Origin: Methylobacterium sp. E-045
GTDB taxonomy: Bacteria; Pseudomonadota; Alphaproteobacteria; Rhizobiales; Beijerinckiaceae
Assembly: GCF_022829685.1 (NCBI RefSeq)
Contig: NZ_JAKSYE010000094.1
Location: 1-64,000 of the forward strand
Length of the DNA stretch: 64,000 bases
Direction: 5' to 3'
The notes below the pieces were generated by a model. The model saw nothing but the letters and a program-made list of their open reading frames with translations. It had not been told where the DNA came from and made no database searches. Position 1 is the stretch's first letter. Every line of letters begins with the position of its first letter. Below are positions 26,979 through 34,640 of the stretch, one piece after another. Made by a program: the position numbers and the translations under genes.

Positions 26979-28424
26979 TCAGATCGCCGACAGGCCGAAT
27001 AGGGCTCCGAGGGGAACGACCAGGACGGTACCGACGTAGAACCCGTCCTTGGGCCGGCGCGCCGTGTACGGATTGAAGAACGACGTTCCGTTGACGAGGT
27101 ACTGAACCACCGGCTGAAACGCGATTCCCTGTCCGAGCGCGAAATTCGCGTTGGCCTCGAAGATCAGTTTGTCACGTGAGAACGAGGCGCCCGACCCACC
27201 CGAGAAGCGGTTCGCGTCGGCAAGGAACGTGGCGTAGGTGTCGTTGATGCGCTGCCAGTTCATCTTGATGCCGTAGCTGTCGCCGGGCCGGCTCTGGTCC
27301 GGCGCCGAGAGCGTCGCGCCGATGAAGCTGTTGAAGCGGATCGGGATCGTGCTGTCGAAGGCGTAGCCGGTTCCCGTATAGAGCGAGATCGCCGTCGGGC
27401 TGGGATTGACGACACGCCCATGATCGGCACGCCACACCGTCTGGCTGCCGGTCAGGACAACGCCGGAGGTCCCCTCGCGCCGGATGGACGGTGTTCCCGG
27501 GTTCAAACCACGGGAGGTGCCGGTGATCGTCCGCAGATTGTCCGCGTGGTCCGACGTGTTGTAGAAGCCCGTGAGCGAGACCCGGCCCGGATAGGCTTCC
27601 TGGGTAAAATCGGTCTTGCGTCCGATCTCCGTCATGACCAGGGCGCCGGACAGCGTCTCGTATCCGAAATCATAGCCCGAGAGGGCGTTGGTGCTCGGAT
27701 TGACGCTGAATGCACCGGCCTGGATGTAGGTCGTGGGCGACAGCTTGTAGGCAAGGTTCGCGCCCCAGACGCCGTAGAGCGGCGATGTGAAGCCGGCGTT
27801 GAGATAGAACAGGTCCTGAAAGCAGGAATTGATCGATCCGCAGGGGGGTAAGCCGTAATAGCGGTCGGGATGGGTTCGCCCGACCTCGACGACGAGTCGT
27901 TCGTCGAGAAGCTTCTGCTGATACGTCAACAGGGACAGGCGATTGTTGTTGATATTGAACGGCGGCTGATAGCCGATCGTGCTGTCGCCGATGTCGCTGG
28001 CGTGATTGGTGTTGCGGACGAAGCCGAAGAAGGATTGCGTGAAGTTGATCGATCCCCCGCTGATGCCGGCGAGTTTTTGCATGTCGGCGCTCATGCTGAG
28101 CACGAAATAGGTGCTGTTGGATTGTTCGCCGGTCCGCAGACCGGCGCTGGGATTGGCCTGGTAGAAATTATAGACGTTGACGCCGAAGGTGAGGCCGCGA
28201 TCGGCCATCGCGGAGGCCCAGGGCGCGAGGGGGCCGGATCGGATGCCGGGCGCCGCCGGCTTGACGACAACCTCCGGGTCGGTGCGGGGCTGTGTCTGGT
28301 CGATCAAGGCCCCGATCGGGCTCGATGTCTGCGCGAAGGCGCCGGACACGGCGAGGGAGAGTGCCAGGCCGGTGATCACCGGCGTCCAGGTGTGCTGCCG
28401 CGGAATGGTTTGAAGGCCTGACAT
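26979..28424 (-). CDS. OprB-family carbohydrate-selective-type porin
   Basis: A 481-residue outer-membrane protein. A signal peptide at 1-31 ends GAFAQ. The mature part is a beta-barrel with alternating hydrophobic strands and many Tyr/Asn/Gly, containing OprB-like segments (SMSADMQKLAGISGG, SFFGFVRNTNHASD, VVEVGRTHPDRYYGLPPCG) and ending in hydrophobic strand VLVVPLGALFGLSAI. OprB porins allow diffusion of sugars and other small neutral solutes. It lies 73 bases after the NTF2-like gene at the 3' side of the amide-uptake operon, suggesting an outer-membrane route for the same substrate. Substrate inferred from context only. Confidence 0.85.
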   Translation of the reverse strand: MSGLQTIPRQHTWTPVITGLALSLAVSGAFAQTSSPIGALIDQTQPRTDPEVVVKPAAPGIRSGPLAPWASAMADRGLTFGVNVYNFYQANPSAGLRTGEQSNSTYFVLSMSADMQKLAGISGGSINFTQSFFGFVRNTNHASDIGDSTIGYQPPFNINNNRLSLLTYQQKLLDERLVVEVGRTHPDRYYGLPPCGSINSCFQDLFYLNAGFTSPLYGVWGANLAYKLSPTTYIQAGAFSVNPSTNALSGYDFGYETLSGALVMTEIGRKTDFTQEAYPGRVSLTGFYNTSDHADNLRTITGTSRGLNPGTPSIRREGTSGVVLTGSQTVWRADHGRVVNPSPTAISLYTGTGYAFDSTIPIRFNSFIGATLSAPDQSRPGDSYGIKMNWQRINDTYATFLADANRFSGGSGASFSRDKLIFEANANFALGQGIAFQPVVQYLVNGTSFFNPYTARRPKDGFYVGTVLVVPLGALFGLSAI

Positions 28425-28497
28425 CGTGTTTCTCCTTGTGCGATCAAAGATGCCCTCAACTATTTAATAAGAATTGTTTCCGCAGAACTCGGTGCGA

Positions 28498-28893
28498 TCA
28501 TTCCAAATTCGCAACAAGAGCATCGACGGAAACTTGCCAAGAACCGCTGGTCTTCTTCCAGACTACGACGTAGCCGCCGGCATTGCGGGTCGTGACCCCG
28601 TCCGACCGGGTCTCGAAGCGGTAGGTGCCGACCTCGAACGCCATCGTTCCGGCGGCATCGACCTCGATCGTCGTCGGGCCGAAGACCAGCGTGCCGGCAC
28701 TGGCCGCAAGCAGGCCCTGCCAGAAAGCTTCGATGGCGGGTCGGCCGCCGATGACCGGCGAACCCGCCACGAGGATGCGCCCATCCTCGGCGTAGATGCC
28801 GGCGATGGACCCGGCATCGCCCGAAGCGACGCTGCCCAACCAGCCGGAGATGACGGCGCGGATCTCGTTTTCCGATTCGGATATGATCGACAT
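28498..28893 (-). CDS. NTF2-like (SnoaL/DUF4440-type) small protein
   Basis: A 131-residue single-domain protein of the NTF2-like superfamily: N-terminal helix with IRAVISGWLGSVASGDAGSI, then IYAEDGRILVAGSPVIGGRPAIEAFW, then beta strands ending VVVWKKTSGSWQVSVDAL. No signal peptide. Members may be small enzymes, ligand-binding proteins or have unknown roles; no catalytic residues can be assigned here. It lies 90 bases downstream of the DMFase-like large subunit and 73 bases upstream of the porin on the same strand, so it is probably part of the amide operon. Confidence 0.85.
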   Translation of the reverse strand: MSIISESENEIRAVISGWLGSVASGDAGSIAGIYAEDGRILVAGSPVIGGRPAIEAFWQGLLAASAGTLVFGPTTIEVDAAGTMAFEVGTYRFETRSDGVTTRNAGGYVVVWKKTSGSWQVSVDALVANLE

Positions 28894-28983
28894 GTTCGCG
28901 TTCCTCTGATCTAAGGTTTTCAGGTGGGCAAAGCTTCGCCGGCGTCATCGATCGATGGAATCATGCGACGGTGTGCTGCGCGA

Positions 28984-31302
28984 TTATCGGATCTGTTTTT
29001 CTTCGAGCGTCCATGCCCAGCCCGGAACCTTGTTCGGGCTCTGGAAGGCATTGACGATGTTCGACAACAGCTTGGCGATGTTGTTGTCGAAGTTGTTGAA
29101 CGGCAGCGATTGCCCGAACCCGATCGAGCCCGTCGAGAAGACGGCACCGTCATTGGGAGCGGTGAAGAAGACCATGTCGGCCCGGATGCGGTAATCGTGC
29201 GATCCGGACAGGCCCGGATACGGGTAGAGGATCTCCTCCGTCACGGTGACGTAGTTGTCGCTGTGGCCGCCCGATGAGGCGACGATGAGCGAATGCGGAG
29301 GCGTGCCGAGGGCGAGGTCGTAGCGGTCGATCTCCAGGCCGCCGGCCGCCTCGTGGGCGAGGCCGAAATCGCCCAGGATCTCGCCCTCGATGCCCTCGAA
29401 CATCCAGTCCGCCCGCCGGTGCCAGCTGTCGGGCATGCGCCGGAACGGGCGGGCGGAATCGAAGCCTTCGGAGATGAAGCCGACGCCGGTGAGCTTCTGC
29501 GGCGGCCGGCCGAGATCCTTCCAGATGCCGCTCTTCTGGCCGTTGCTGGCCATGTGGTACTCGCCCGGCCGCGCCTGCCACGCCCGCATGCCGGAATTCA
29601 GTTTGCGGACCTCGACGCACCACGGTTCGTCGGTGCGCATGCCGATATTCCAGTAGTAGCCGTTGCCACCCATGTAGATCAGCCGACCGCCTTGCTCGAC
29701 ATAATCCTCGGTGGCGTCCAGCATCGCCTCGGAGACGTATTCCGGGTGCGTGCCGGTGAGAACCAGGCGGTACGGTGTGAGGGCGTCGACACCTTCGAGG
29801 TGCAGGTCCTCGTCGGTGAGGACCTCGTAGTCGTAGCCTGCATGTTCCAGCCATGCGATCACCGAGAGATCGGCCGGAAGCTGCCAGGTAACCCCCATCG
29901 ACGACATGCGGGCCTTCGGGCGCATGTTCAGGATCGGTCGACGATAGGAACTGTAGCAGCAGCCGGCGCCATCGGAATGGGTGTCGTAGAGGGACAGACC
30001 GAAGCTCTCGGTCTGATACAGCTCGATGTCGACCTCGGAGAGGATCGGCGACTGGCCGGCCAGGGGCTGCATGATCTCCGCATCGAAGCTGAGATGTTCG
30101 TTGGCGTAGGCCAGATAGCTCGCCGTCGGAATGAGGAAGACGATGGGCGCCTTCGGTTGGCGGGCGCGAACGAAGAAGACGATGTATTCCTCGCGGATCC
30201 CCGTGCCGTCGCCGATCCGCAGGCGGATCCCGTAGGCGCCGCTGCGCAGCTCAGGGACGGTCCACCTCCGCGTCACCGCCCAGTTGCAGTCGATGATCGC
30301 ATCGTCGTGGAACTCGATGCCTCCGAATTCATGCGGAGCGACCTGGAAACTATGGCTCTTGCCGTTCCAGTTGAATCCGGTCTGGGCCCGCACCGGGCGA
30401 TTGTAGCCGACCGCGTGCAAGCCATGCGGCCCGATATCGACGACCGTGTCGCCGATCCCTTCAGCCGTGTAGCCGCTGCTGGTATCCCAAAACGCGACGA
30501 TCCCGTCGGCCGGGCCCTTGCCGGTCTTGCGGTAGGCGTCGAGTTCCTCGCGGGCCAGAACCCGGTCGTACACGCTCGGCCGGTCGAGCTTGCCGTTCAG
30601 GCATTGGGTGACGAAGGTGCCGCGCAGGGTGTGGAAGTCTTGTGCGCCGGCGAGGAGGAAGGGGACCTCCGGCGGGTTCAACGGCCTGAAGCGCAGGGTC
30701 TCGCGGACATGGGACCTGTAGTCGATCCCGGCGACCTTGCCGAGCAGGCTGTTGTACCGGTTGGCTGCGCTCTCCTGGTAGAGTGTGGCGACGCCGGTCC
30801 TCGCGTCGTATGTCGCGGCGACGAAGTACCAGTGCTGCTTGAGCAACGACACTTCGCCGTCGATATAGTCGACCTCCTTCCCAGTGCCGTACCCGAATTC
30901 GAGCAGGCCGGCCGGATTGAGCCAGAGGCCGTAACCGCGGTTGCCGAAGGCGTCCCAGCGCCCGAGCAGGCATTGGCGCAGGCCGTCACCAGGATGGTTG
31001 GCGTAGACGAAGGTACAGAGACTGAAGCTGCCGTCGACCGCAAGTCGTGCGAGCGGATCCTCGACAGTGCAGTAGGATCCGACCTGCGTGAACTGCTTCT
31101 TGACATCCCAGGCACCATTCAACGGAGAGGGGATGTCCTCCTCCTTGTAACCGGGGCCGGCGGGATGAGCATCGCCGTGGATCAGGCGGACCAGTTGCGC
31201 CTGTGCCGTCGATGTCCCGTCGGCGTTGACGTGAAAGGTGATCTCGTCGCCGGGCTTGACGGATATCTTATTGGCGTATCCGAAGATTTTGAGTTCGGCC
31301 AT
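28984..31302 (-). CDS. dmfA2: N,N-dimethylformamidase large (beta) subunit-like amidohydrolase
   Basis: A 772-residue cytoplasmic protein resembling the large subunit of N,N-dimethylformamidase, which hydrolyses DMF to formate and dimethylamine. N-terminal beta domain 1-80; LamG-like jelly roll about 85-250 (FSLCTFVYANHPG, LAGAQDFHTLRGTF, NGKLDRPSVYDR); Ig-like part 310-385; C-terminal Rossmann/GATase-like domain about 385-760. DMFase is known for a mononuclear iron held by two Tyr and one Glu. Matching candidates are Tyr399 (SYLAYAN), Tyr439 (SLYDTHSDG) and Glu521 (GTHPEYVS). The gene is 80 bases downstream of the permease gene that carries the small-subunit-like domain. The true substrate may be another small amide. 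No signal peptide. Confidence 0.85.
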   Translation of the reverse strand: MAELKIFGYANKISVKPGDEITFHVNADGTSTAQAQLVRLIHGDAHPAGPGYKEEDIPSPLNGAWDVKKQFTQVGSYCTVEDPLARLAVDGSFSLCTFVYANHPGDGLRQCLLGRWDAFGNRGYGLWLNPAGLLEFGYGTGKEVDYIDGEVSLLKQHWYFVAATYDARTGVATLYQESAANRYNSLLGKVAGIDYRSHVRETLRFRPLNPPEVPFLLAGAQDFHTLRGTFVTQCLNGKLDRPSVYDRVLAREELDAYRKTGKGPADGIVAFWDTSSGYTAEGIGDTVVDIGPHGLHAVGYNRPVRAQTGFNWNGKSHSFQVAPHEFGGIEFHDDAIIDCNWAVTRRWTVPELRSGAYGIRLRIGDGTGIREEYIVFFVRARQPKAPIVFLIPTASYLAYANEHLSFDAEIMQPLAGQSPILSEVDIELYQTESFGLSLYDTHSDGAGCCYSSYRRPILNMRPKARMSSMGVTWQLPADLSVIAWLEHAGYDYEVLTDEDLHLEGVDALTPYRLVLTGTHPEYVSEAMLDATEDYVEQGGRLIYMGGNGYYWNIGMRTDEPWCVEVRKLNSGMRAWQARPGEYHMASNGQKSGIWKDLGRPPQKLTGVGFISEGFDSARPFRRMPDSWHRRADWMFEGIEGEILGDFGLAHEAAGGLEIDRYDLALGTPPHSLIVASSGGHSDNYVTVTEEILYPYPGLSGSHDYRIRADMVFFTAPNDGAVFSTGSIGFGQSLPFNNFDNNIAKLLSNIVNAFQSPNKVPGWAWTLEEKQIR

Positions 31303-31382
31303 CGTCCGCTTCCGAGTGTCGATGAAAGGGCTGAGAGGCAGGATTCCGAAGCTTCGGGATCCGCACAGCGTGGCGTCGTCGA

Positions 31383-33020
31383 TCAGGTTTCGAGCAGGTC
31401 CTGGACGCGGCGCAGGAACAGCGCGTGATAGGCCTCGTTAGGGGTCGGGTAGACCTTGTCCTCGACGACGCGGGGGGCGGTGCCGCGGTGACCGGAGAGG
31501 GCGACGATCCGATAGGCCTTGAATTCCTCCGTCACGAGGATCGCGTATTTGTCGACCTGTCCCTGACGACGAAAGTAGATCAGCAGCCGGTCGAGCGCCT
31601 CGCTGTGCTGCCCGAGGGGGCGCGACCTGTGCTCTTCGATGATCTCGCTGGTGACGAGGCGCTTGATGAAGTCACGCTGCATCTTGTCGAAGCGGCGATA
31701 GTAGATCTCATCCTTGTTTTCGGTTTCCGTTGCTTCCTCGGGGAGCATTTCACCACCCTTTTCGGCTCGTGTTGCGCGACGTTCGCTCTTCTTCTTGTCC
31801 CGCCAGGCGCGAAACTGCGGTTTGATCCCGAACAGTCCGTCGCGCAGGAACAGGACGACGAAGAGCATGATCAGTCCGATGAGGACGAACCGGAGCGGCC
31901 CCCAGTCGATGAGCACGCGGTCGATGAAGACCACGATCGCCGTTCCGGCGACGGCGCCCTCGGAGCGTCCGATCCCGCCGATGACCAGCATCGCCAGGGC
32001 CAGCAGGAGGGTGTCGAAGGAAAAGAGGTTGGGGGAGGCTCCCCCGAAATGGCTGGCGTAGAACCCGCCGATGGCCCCGATCGCCGTGGAGGAGAGCAGG
32101 AACACCGAGACGCGGGCGCGGCGGAAGTCGACGCCGCAGGCCTCGGCGAAGGCCTCCTTCTTCTCCGGCGCCATGCGCAGAACCCGGCCGAGGCGCTTGC
32201 CGTTGACGAAGCGGTAGAGGAACAGCGCCAGAACCATCACGACGAGCGAGGCGTAGTAGCCGTAGAGAAGCTGATCCTGCTGGGACAGGTCGTCGGGAAG
32301 GTAGCTCGGCGCTCCGTAGAGACCGCCCGTCGCGGAGCCGAAGACGCGGGACTGGATCACGTAGACCCGACAGAGTTCGACGACGCCGAGGGTGAGCAGG
32401 GCGTAGTAGAAGCCATCGAGGCGCATGGCCGGCAGCGCGATGACGACGCCGAAGGCCAGGCCGATGGCCGCTCCCGCGACGGGGAGCATCCACCAGGGGA
32501 TGCCGGTCAGGATCGCGATGTACGTCGCCCCGTAGGCCGCAGCCCCGACCACCGCGTAGCTCGCCAGCGAGTAGATGCCCGCCGTGCCGATGATGAGCAT
32601 CCAGCACAGGTTGACCGCGGCGTAGATGCCGAACACGGCCGCGGCCGTCATGATGGTGTTCCGAAGATCGACCGGGACCGCGAAGGGCATCAGGAGGAAG
32701 GCCGCGAACGCCATCGTCCACCAGATCGGCCGCTTGTCGAGAATGGTCTTCTCGCGCCGCATGGTCTTCCGGTTGTACCCGCCGGCGATGTTGAGGACCC
32801 GACGCCGGGTCGGCCAGTAGCGGGTGCGCGACCACAGACGGCCGCCGTGACCGGGCCATTTGTAGAAGAAGTTCAACCGCCCGACCTTGTACATCGTCGG
32901 ATTGAAACGGGTGGTCTCGTTCCAGGTCGTCTGCGGCGAGAGGTAATCGTTCGTCGCGACCTCGCGGGGCGCTTTCTCGGGCTCGAAGCCCGAGAGCGGA
33001 TCGATCCAGGTCCGGCTCAT
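31383..33020 (-). CDS. LivM-type ABC permease fused to a DMFase small-subunit-like domain
   Basis: A 545-residue protein with three parts. Residues 1-95 are a hydrophilic N-terminal extension not usual in LivM. Residues 96-398 are a LivM-type permease (MLIIGTAGIYSLASYAVVGA, ALPAMRLDGFYYALLTLGVVE, MLVIGGIGRSEGAVAGT). After a charged linker (QFRAWRDKKKSERRATRAEK), residues 426-545 form a soluble domain: IYYRRFDKMQRDFIKRLV, LLIYFRRQGQVDKYAILVTE, AYRIVALSG, NEAYHALFLRRVQDLL. This matches in order and size the small (alpha) subunit of N,N-dimethylformamidase as I remember it. The large subunit gene follows 80 bases downstream, and LivM C-termini face the cytoplasm. Start MSRTWIDP at 33020 is 4 bases after the livH-like stop. 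A second in-frame ATG at 31748 might give a free small subunit. Confidence 0.82.
   Translation of the reverse strand: MSRTWIDPLSGFEPEKAPREVATNDYLSPQTTWNETTRFNPTMYKVGRLNFFYKWPGHGGRLWSRTRYWPTRRRVLNIAGGYNRKTMRREKTILDKRPIWWTMAFAAFLLMPFAVPVDLRNTIMTAAAVFGIYAAVNLCWMLIIGTAGIYSLASYAVVGAAAYGATYIAILTGIPWWMLPVAGAAIGLAFGVVIALPAMRLDGFYYALLTLGVVELCRVYVIQSRVFGSATGGLYGAPSYLPDDLSQQDQLLYGYYASLVVMVLALFLYRFVNGKRLGRVLRMAPEKKEAFAEACGVDFRRARVSVFLLSSTAIGAIGGFYASHFGGASPNLFSFDTLLLALAMLVIGGIGRSEGAVAGTAIVVFIDRVLIDWGPLRFVLIGLIMLFVVLFLRDGLFGIKPQFRAWRDKKKSERRATRAEKGGEMLPEEATETENKDEIYYRRFDKMQRDFIKRLVTSEIIEEHRSRPLGQHSEALDRLLIYFRRQGQVDKYAILVTEEFKAYRIVALSGHRGTAPRVVEDKVYPTPNEAYHALFLRRVQDLLET
31746..31763 (-). promoter_or_regulatory. 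Possible internal translation start for a free DMFase small subunit
   Basis: Inside the fused permease gene, AAAAGGGTGGTGAA precedes an in-frame ATG (31748-31746, Met425) exactly where the small-subunit-like domain begins (MLPEEATETEN). From there 121 residues would be made, close to the size of free DMFase small subunits. A TGA in another frame lies directly before this ATG (TGAAATG), which looks like the trace of a former gene junction. Use as a start is inference. Confidence 0.35.
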
Positions 33021-33024
33021 GGGG

Positions 33025-33906
33025 TCAGGCCTCCCGTGCCTTGTCCAGGATGCCGGCGATGCCACGGGGGCGGATCAGCAGGATCAGGATGATGAGCAGG
33101 AACTGGGTGATCAGGACGTATTGACCGCCCAGCAGCGTCGAGGTGAAGGCCTCGTTGATGCCCAGGATGACCGCGCCGATGACCGCGCCCGGGACGCTGC
33201 CGAGCCCGCCCATCAGAGCGATGCTGAGCCCTTTCACCATCGGCGTGATGCCGCTGAAGGGAGAGACGTAATAGGTCTGCGCGAGGAGGACGGAGGCCAA
33301 GCCGGCAAGGCCGCCGGTGAGAGCCATCACGGAGAAGCTCGTCTGCCGCACGCCGATGCCGACGAGGGAGGCGGCGTGCGGGTTCATCATCATCGCGCGG
33401 ATCTCAAGCCCACGCCGGCTCGACCGCATCCACATCAGAACGAGCGTCAGAAGCACCACGGCCGAGAGCGAGGCACCGATCTTGTCGGCCGTCATGACGA
33501 CGCCGAAGATGCTGACGCTTCCCGCCCCGAAGAGCTGCGGCAGGGACTTGGCGCGCGGCCCGAAATTCCACAGCAGCACCTGATTGCCCACGAGGCTGAT
33601 CGCCAGCGTGGCGATGAGGCCGCGCAATTGATAGTTCGGCTTGTCGTGGATGGGGATGAACGCCAGTGCGTTGACGAAGACGCCCCCGACGGCCCCGGTC
33701 AGGATGCCCGCCGTCATGACGACGGGGGTGTAGGGGCCGATATGCTGGCTCGCGAGCCAGGCGCCGTAGCCGGACAGGGCGAAAATGAAGCCGTAGGCCA
33801 TATTGATGAGGCCGAGGCTCGACCATGTCAGCGAGATGCCGATCGCGAGCGTCCCGTAGATGCAGGCGAGCGTGATCGCGTTGGCGATCACAAAACTCCA
33901 GTTCAT
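33025..33906 (-). CDS. LivH-type branched-chain amino acid/amide ABC permease
   Basis: A 293-residue inner-membrane permease with about eight helices. LivH features: ITLACIYGTLAIGISLTWSSLGLINMAYG at the N-terminus, IRAMMMNPHAASLVGI (the cytoplasmic EAA-like coupling loop) and KGLSIALMGGLGSVPGAVIGAV. The start at 33906 overlaps the stop of the LivF-like gene by four bases (ATGA), and the stop lies 4 bases before the fused LivM-like gene. It forms the membrane channel with that protein. LIV-type systems also carry urea and short amides, and here gene context points to an amide. Confidence 0.93.
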   Translation of the reverse strand: MNWSFVIANAITLACIYGTLAIGISLTWSSLGLINMAYGFIFALSGYGAWLASQHIGPYTPVVMTAGILTGAVGGVFVNALAFIPIHDKPNYQLRGLIATLAISLVGNQVLLWNFGPRAKSLPQLFGAGSVSIFGVVMTADKIGASLSAVVLLTLVLMWMRSSRRGLEIRAMMMNPHAASLVGIGVRQTSFSVMALTGGLAGLASVLLAQTYYVSPFSGITPMVKGLSIALMGGLGSVPGAVIGAVILGINEAFTSTLLGGQYVLITQFLLIILILLIRPRGIAGILDKAREA

Positions 33907-34640
33907 GCGGCGAGCCCTTTCGAGGAAAGCGGCGATGCGACGGAGGCCTCGCCCTTGAGTTTGCCGGCATGCATGCCGATGATGCGATCGACCCGGCCCT
34001 GGAGCAGACCGACGTTCTGCTCCGCGATCACCATCGCCGATCCGCCGAGCTCGACGGCCATGAGTGCGGCGATGACCGACTTGCCGATCTTCGGGGCAAG
34101 CCCGAGGGAGGGTTCGTCCACGAGAAAGAGGCTGGCATCGGCCATGAGGCCACGGCCGAGGGACACCATGCGCCGCTCGCCGCCCGAAAGCCGCCCGACG
34201 GGGGTCTTCATCAGCGCTGCCAGCGGCGGAAAGATCTTGAGGATGCGCTTCTTGCGCTCGCCGCGTTCCTTCCAGGCCCGCGGCGTGAAGGCCCCGCTGT
34301 CGAGGTGCTCCTCGACGGTCAGGCCATGGAAGATCTCGTCGCCCTGGGGCATCAGGGCGAGGCCGCGCCGCACGACGAGATGGGTGTAGCGGCCGGGTCC
34401 CTGGCTTCGCGTCCGGCCGACTTCGTGGCCGTCCAGGAGAATCGAGCCGCGCTGCCAGCCGGACAGCCCGGCAATCGCCAGGAAGAGGGTCGATTTGCCG
34501 TGCCCGTTCAAGCCGACGAGTCCGACCCGCTCGCCTGAATAGACGTTGAGGTCGAGGTCGTGGATCACCCGCATCGGACCCCAGCCGGCGGACAGGCCGT
34601 CGACGCGCAGGACTTCTCGCCGCTCGGATTGCGCTGTCAT
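33903..34640 (-). CDS. LivF-type ABC transporter ATP-binding protein
   Basis: A 245-residue ABC ATPase. Walker A GLNGHGKST (43-51), signature LSGGE (151-155) and Walker B LFLVDEPSLGL (171-181, with catalytic Glu176) are intact; the segment RGLALMPQGDEIFHGLTVEEHL is LivF-typical. It overlaps the LivG-like gene (ATGA, 34637-34640) and the LivH-like gene (ATGA, 33903-33906), a tightly coupled order. It should pair with the LivG-like ATPase to drive uptake. Confidence 0.93.
   Translation of the reverse strand: MTAQSERREVLRVDGLSAGWGPMRVIHDLDLNVYSGERVGLVGLNGHGKSTLFLAIAGLSGWQRGSILLDGHEVGRTRSQGPGRYTHLVVRRGLALMPQGDEIFHGLTVEEHLDSGAFTPRAWKERGERKKRILKIFPPLAALMKTPVGRLSGGERRMVSLGRGLMADASLFLVDEPSLGLAPKIGKSVIAALMAVELGGSAMVIAEQNVGLLQGRVDRIIGMHAGKLKGEASVASPLSSKGLAA

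Noticed and set aside
29293..31428. 711-codon plus-strand frame opposite the DMFase-like large subunit
   Set aside because: Antisense shadow without recognisable protein features; the minus-strand protein is complete and motif-rich.
31750..32859. Second minus-strand frame overlapping the fused permease
   Set aside because: Arg/Pro-rich shadow of the LivM reading frame. Its TGA just before the internal ATG is kept only as a hint of an ancestral gene junction.
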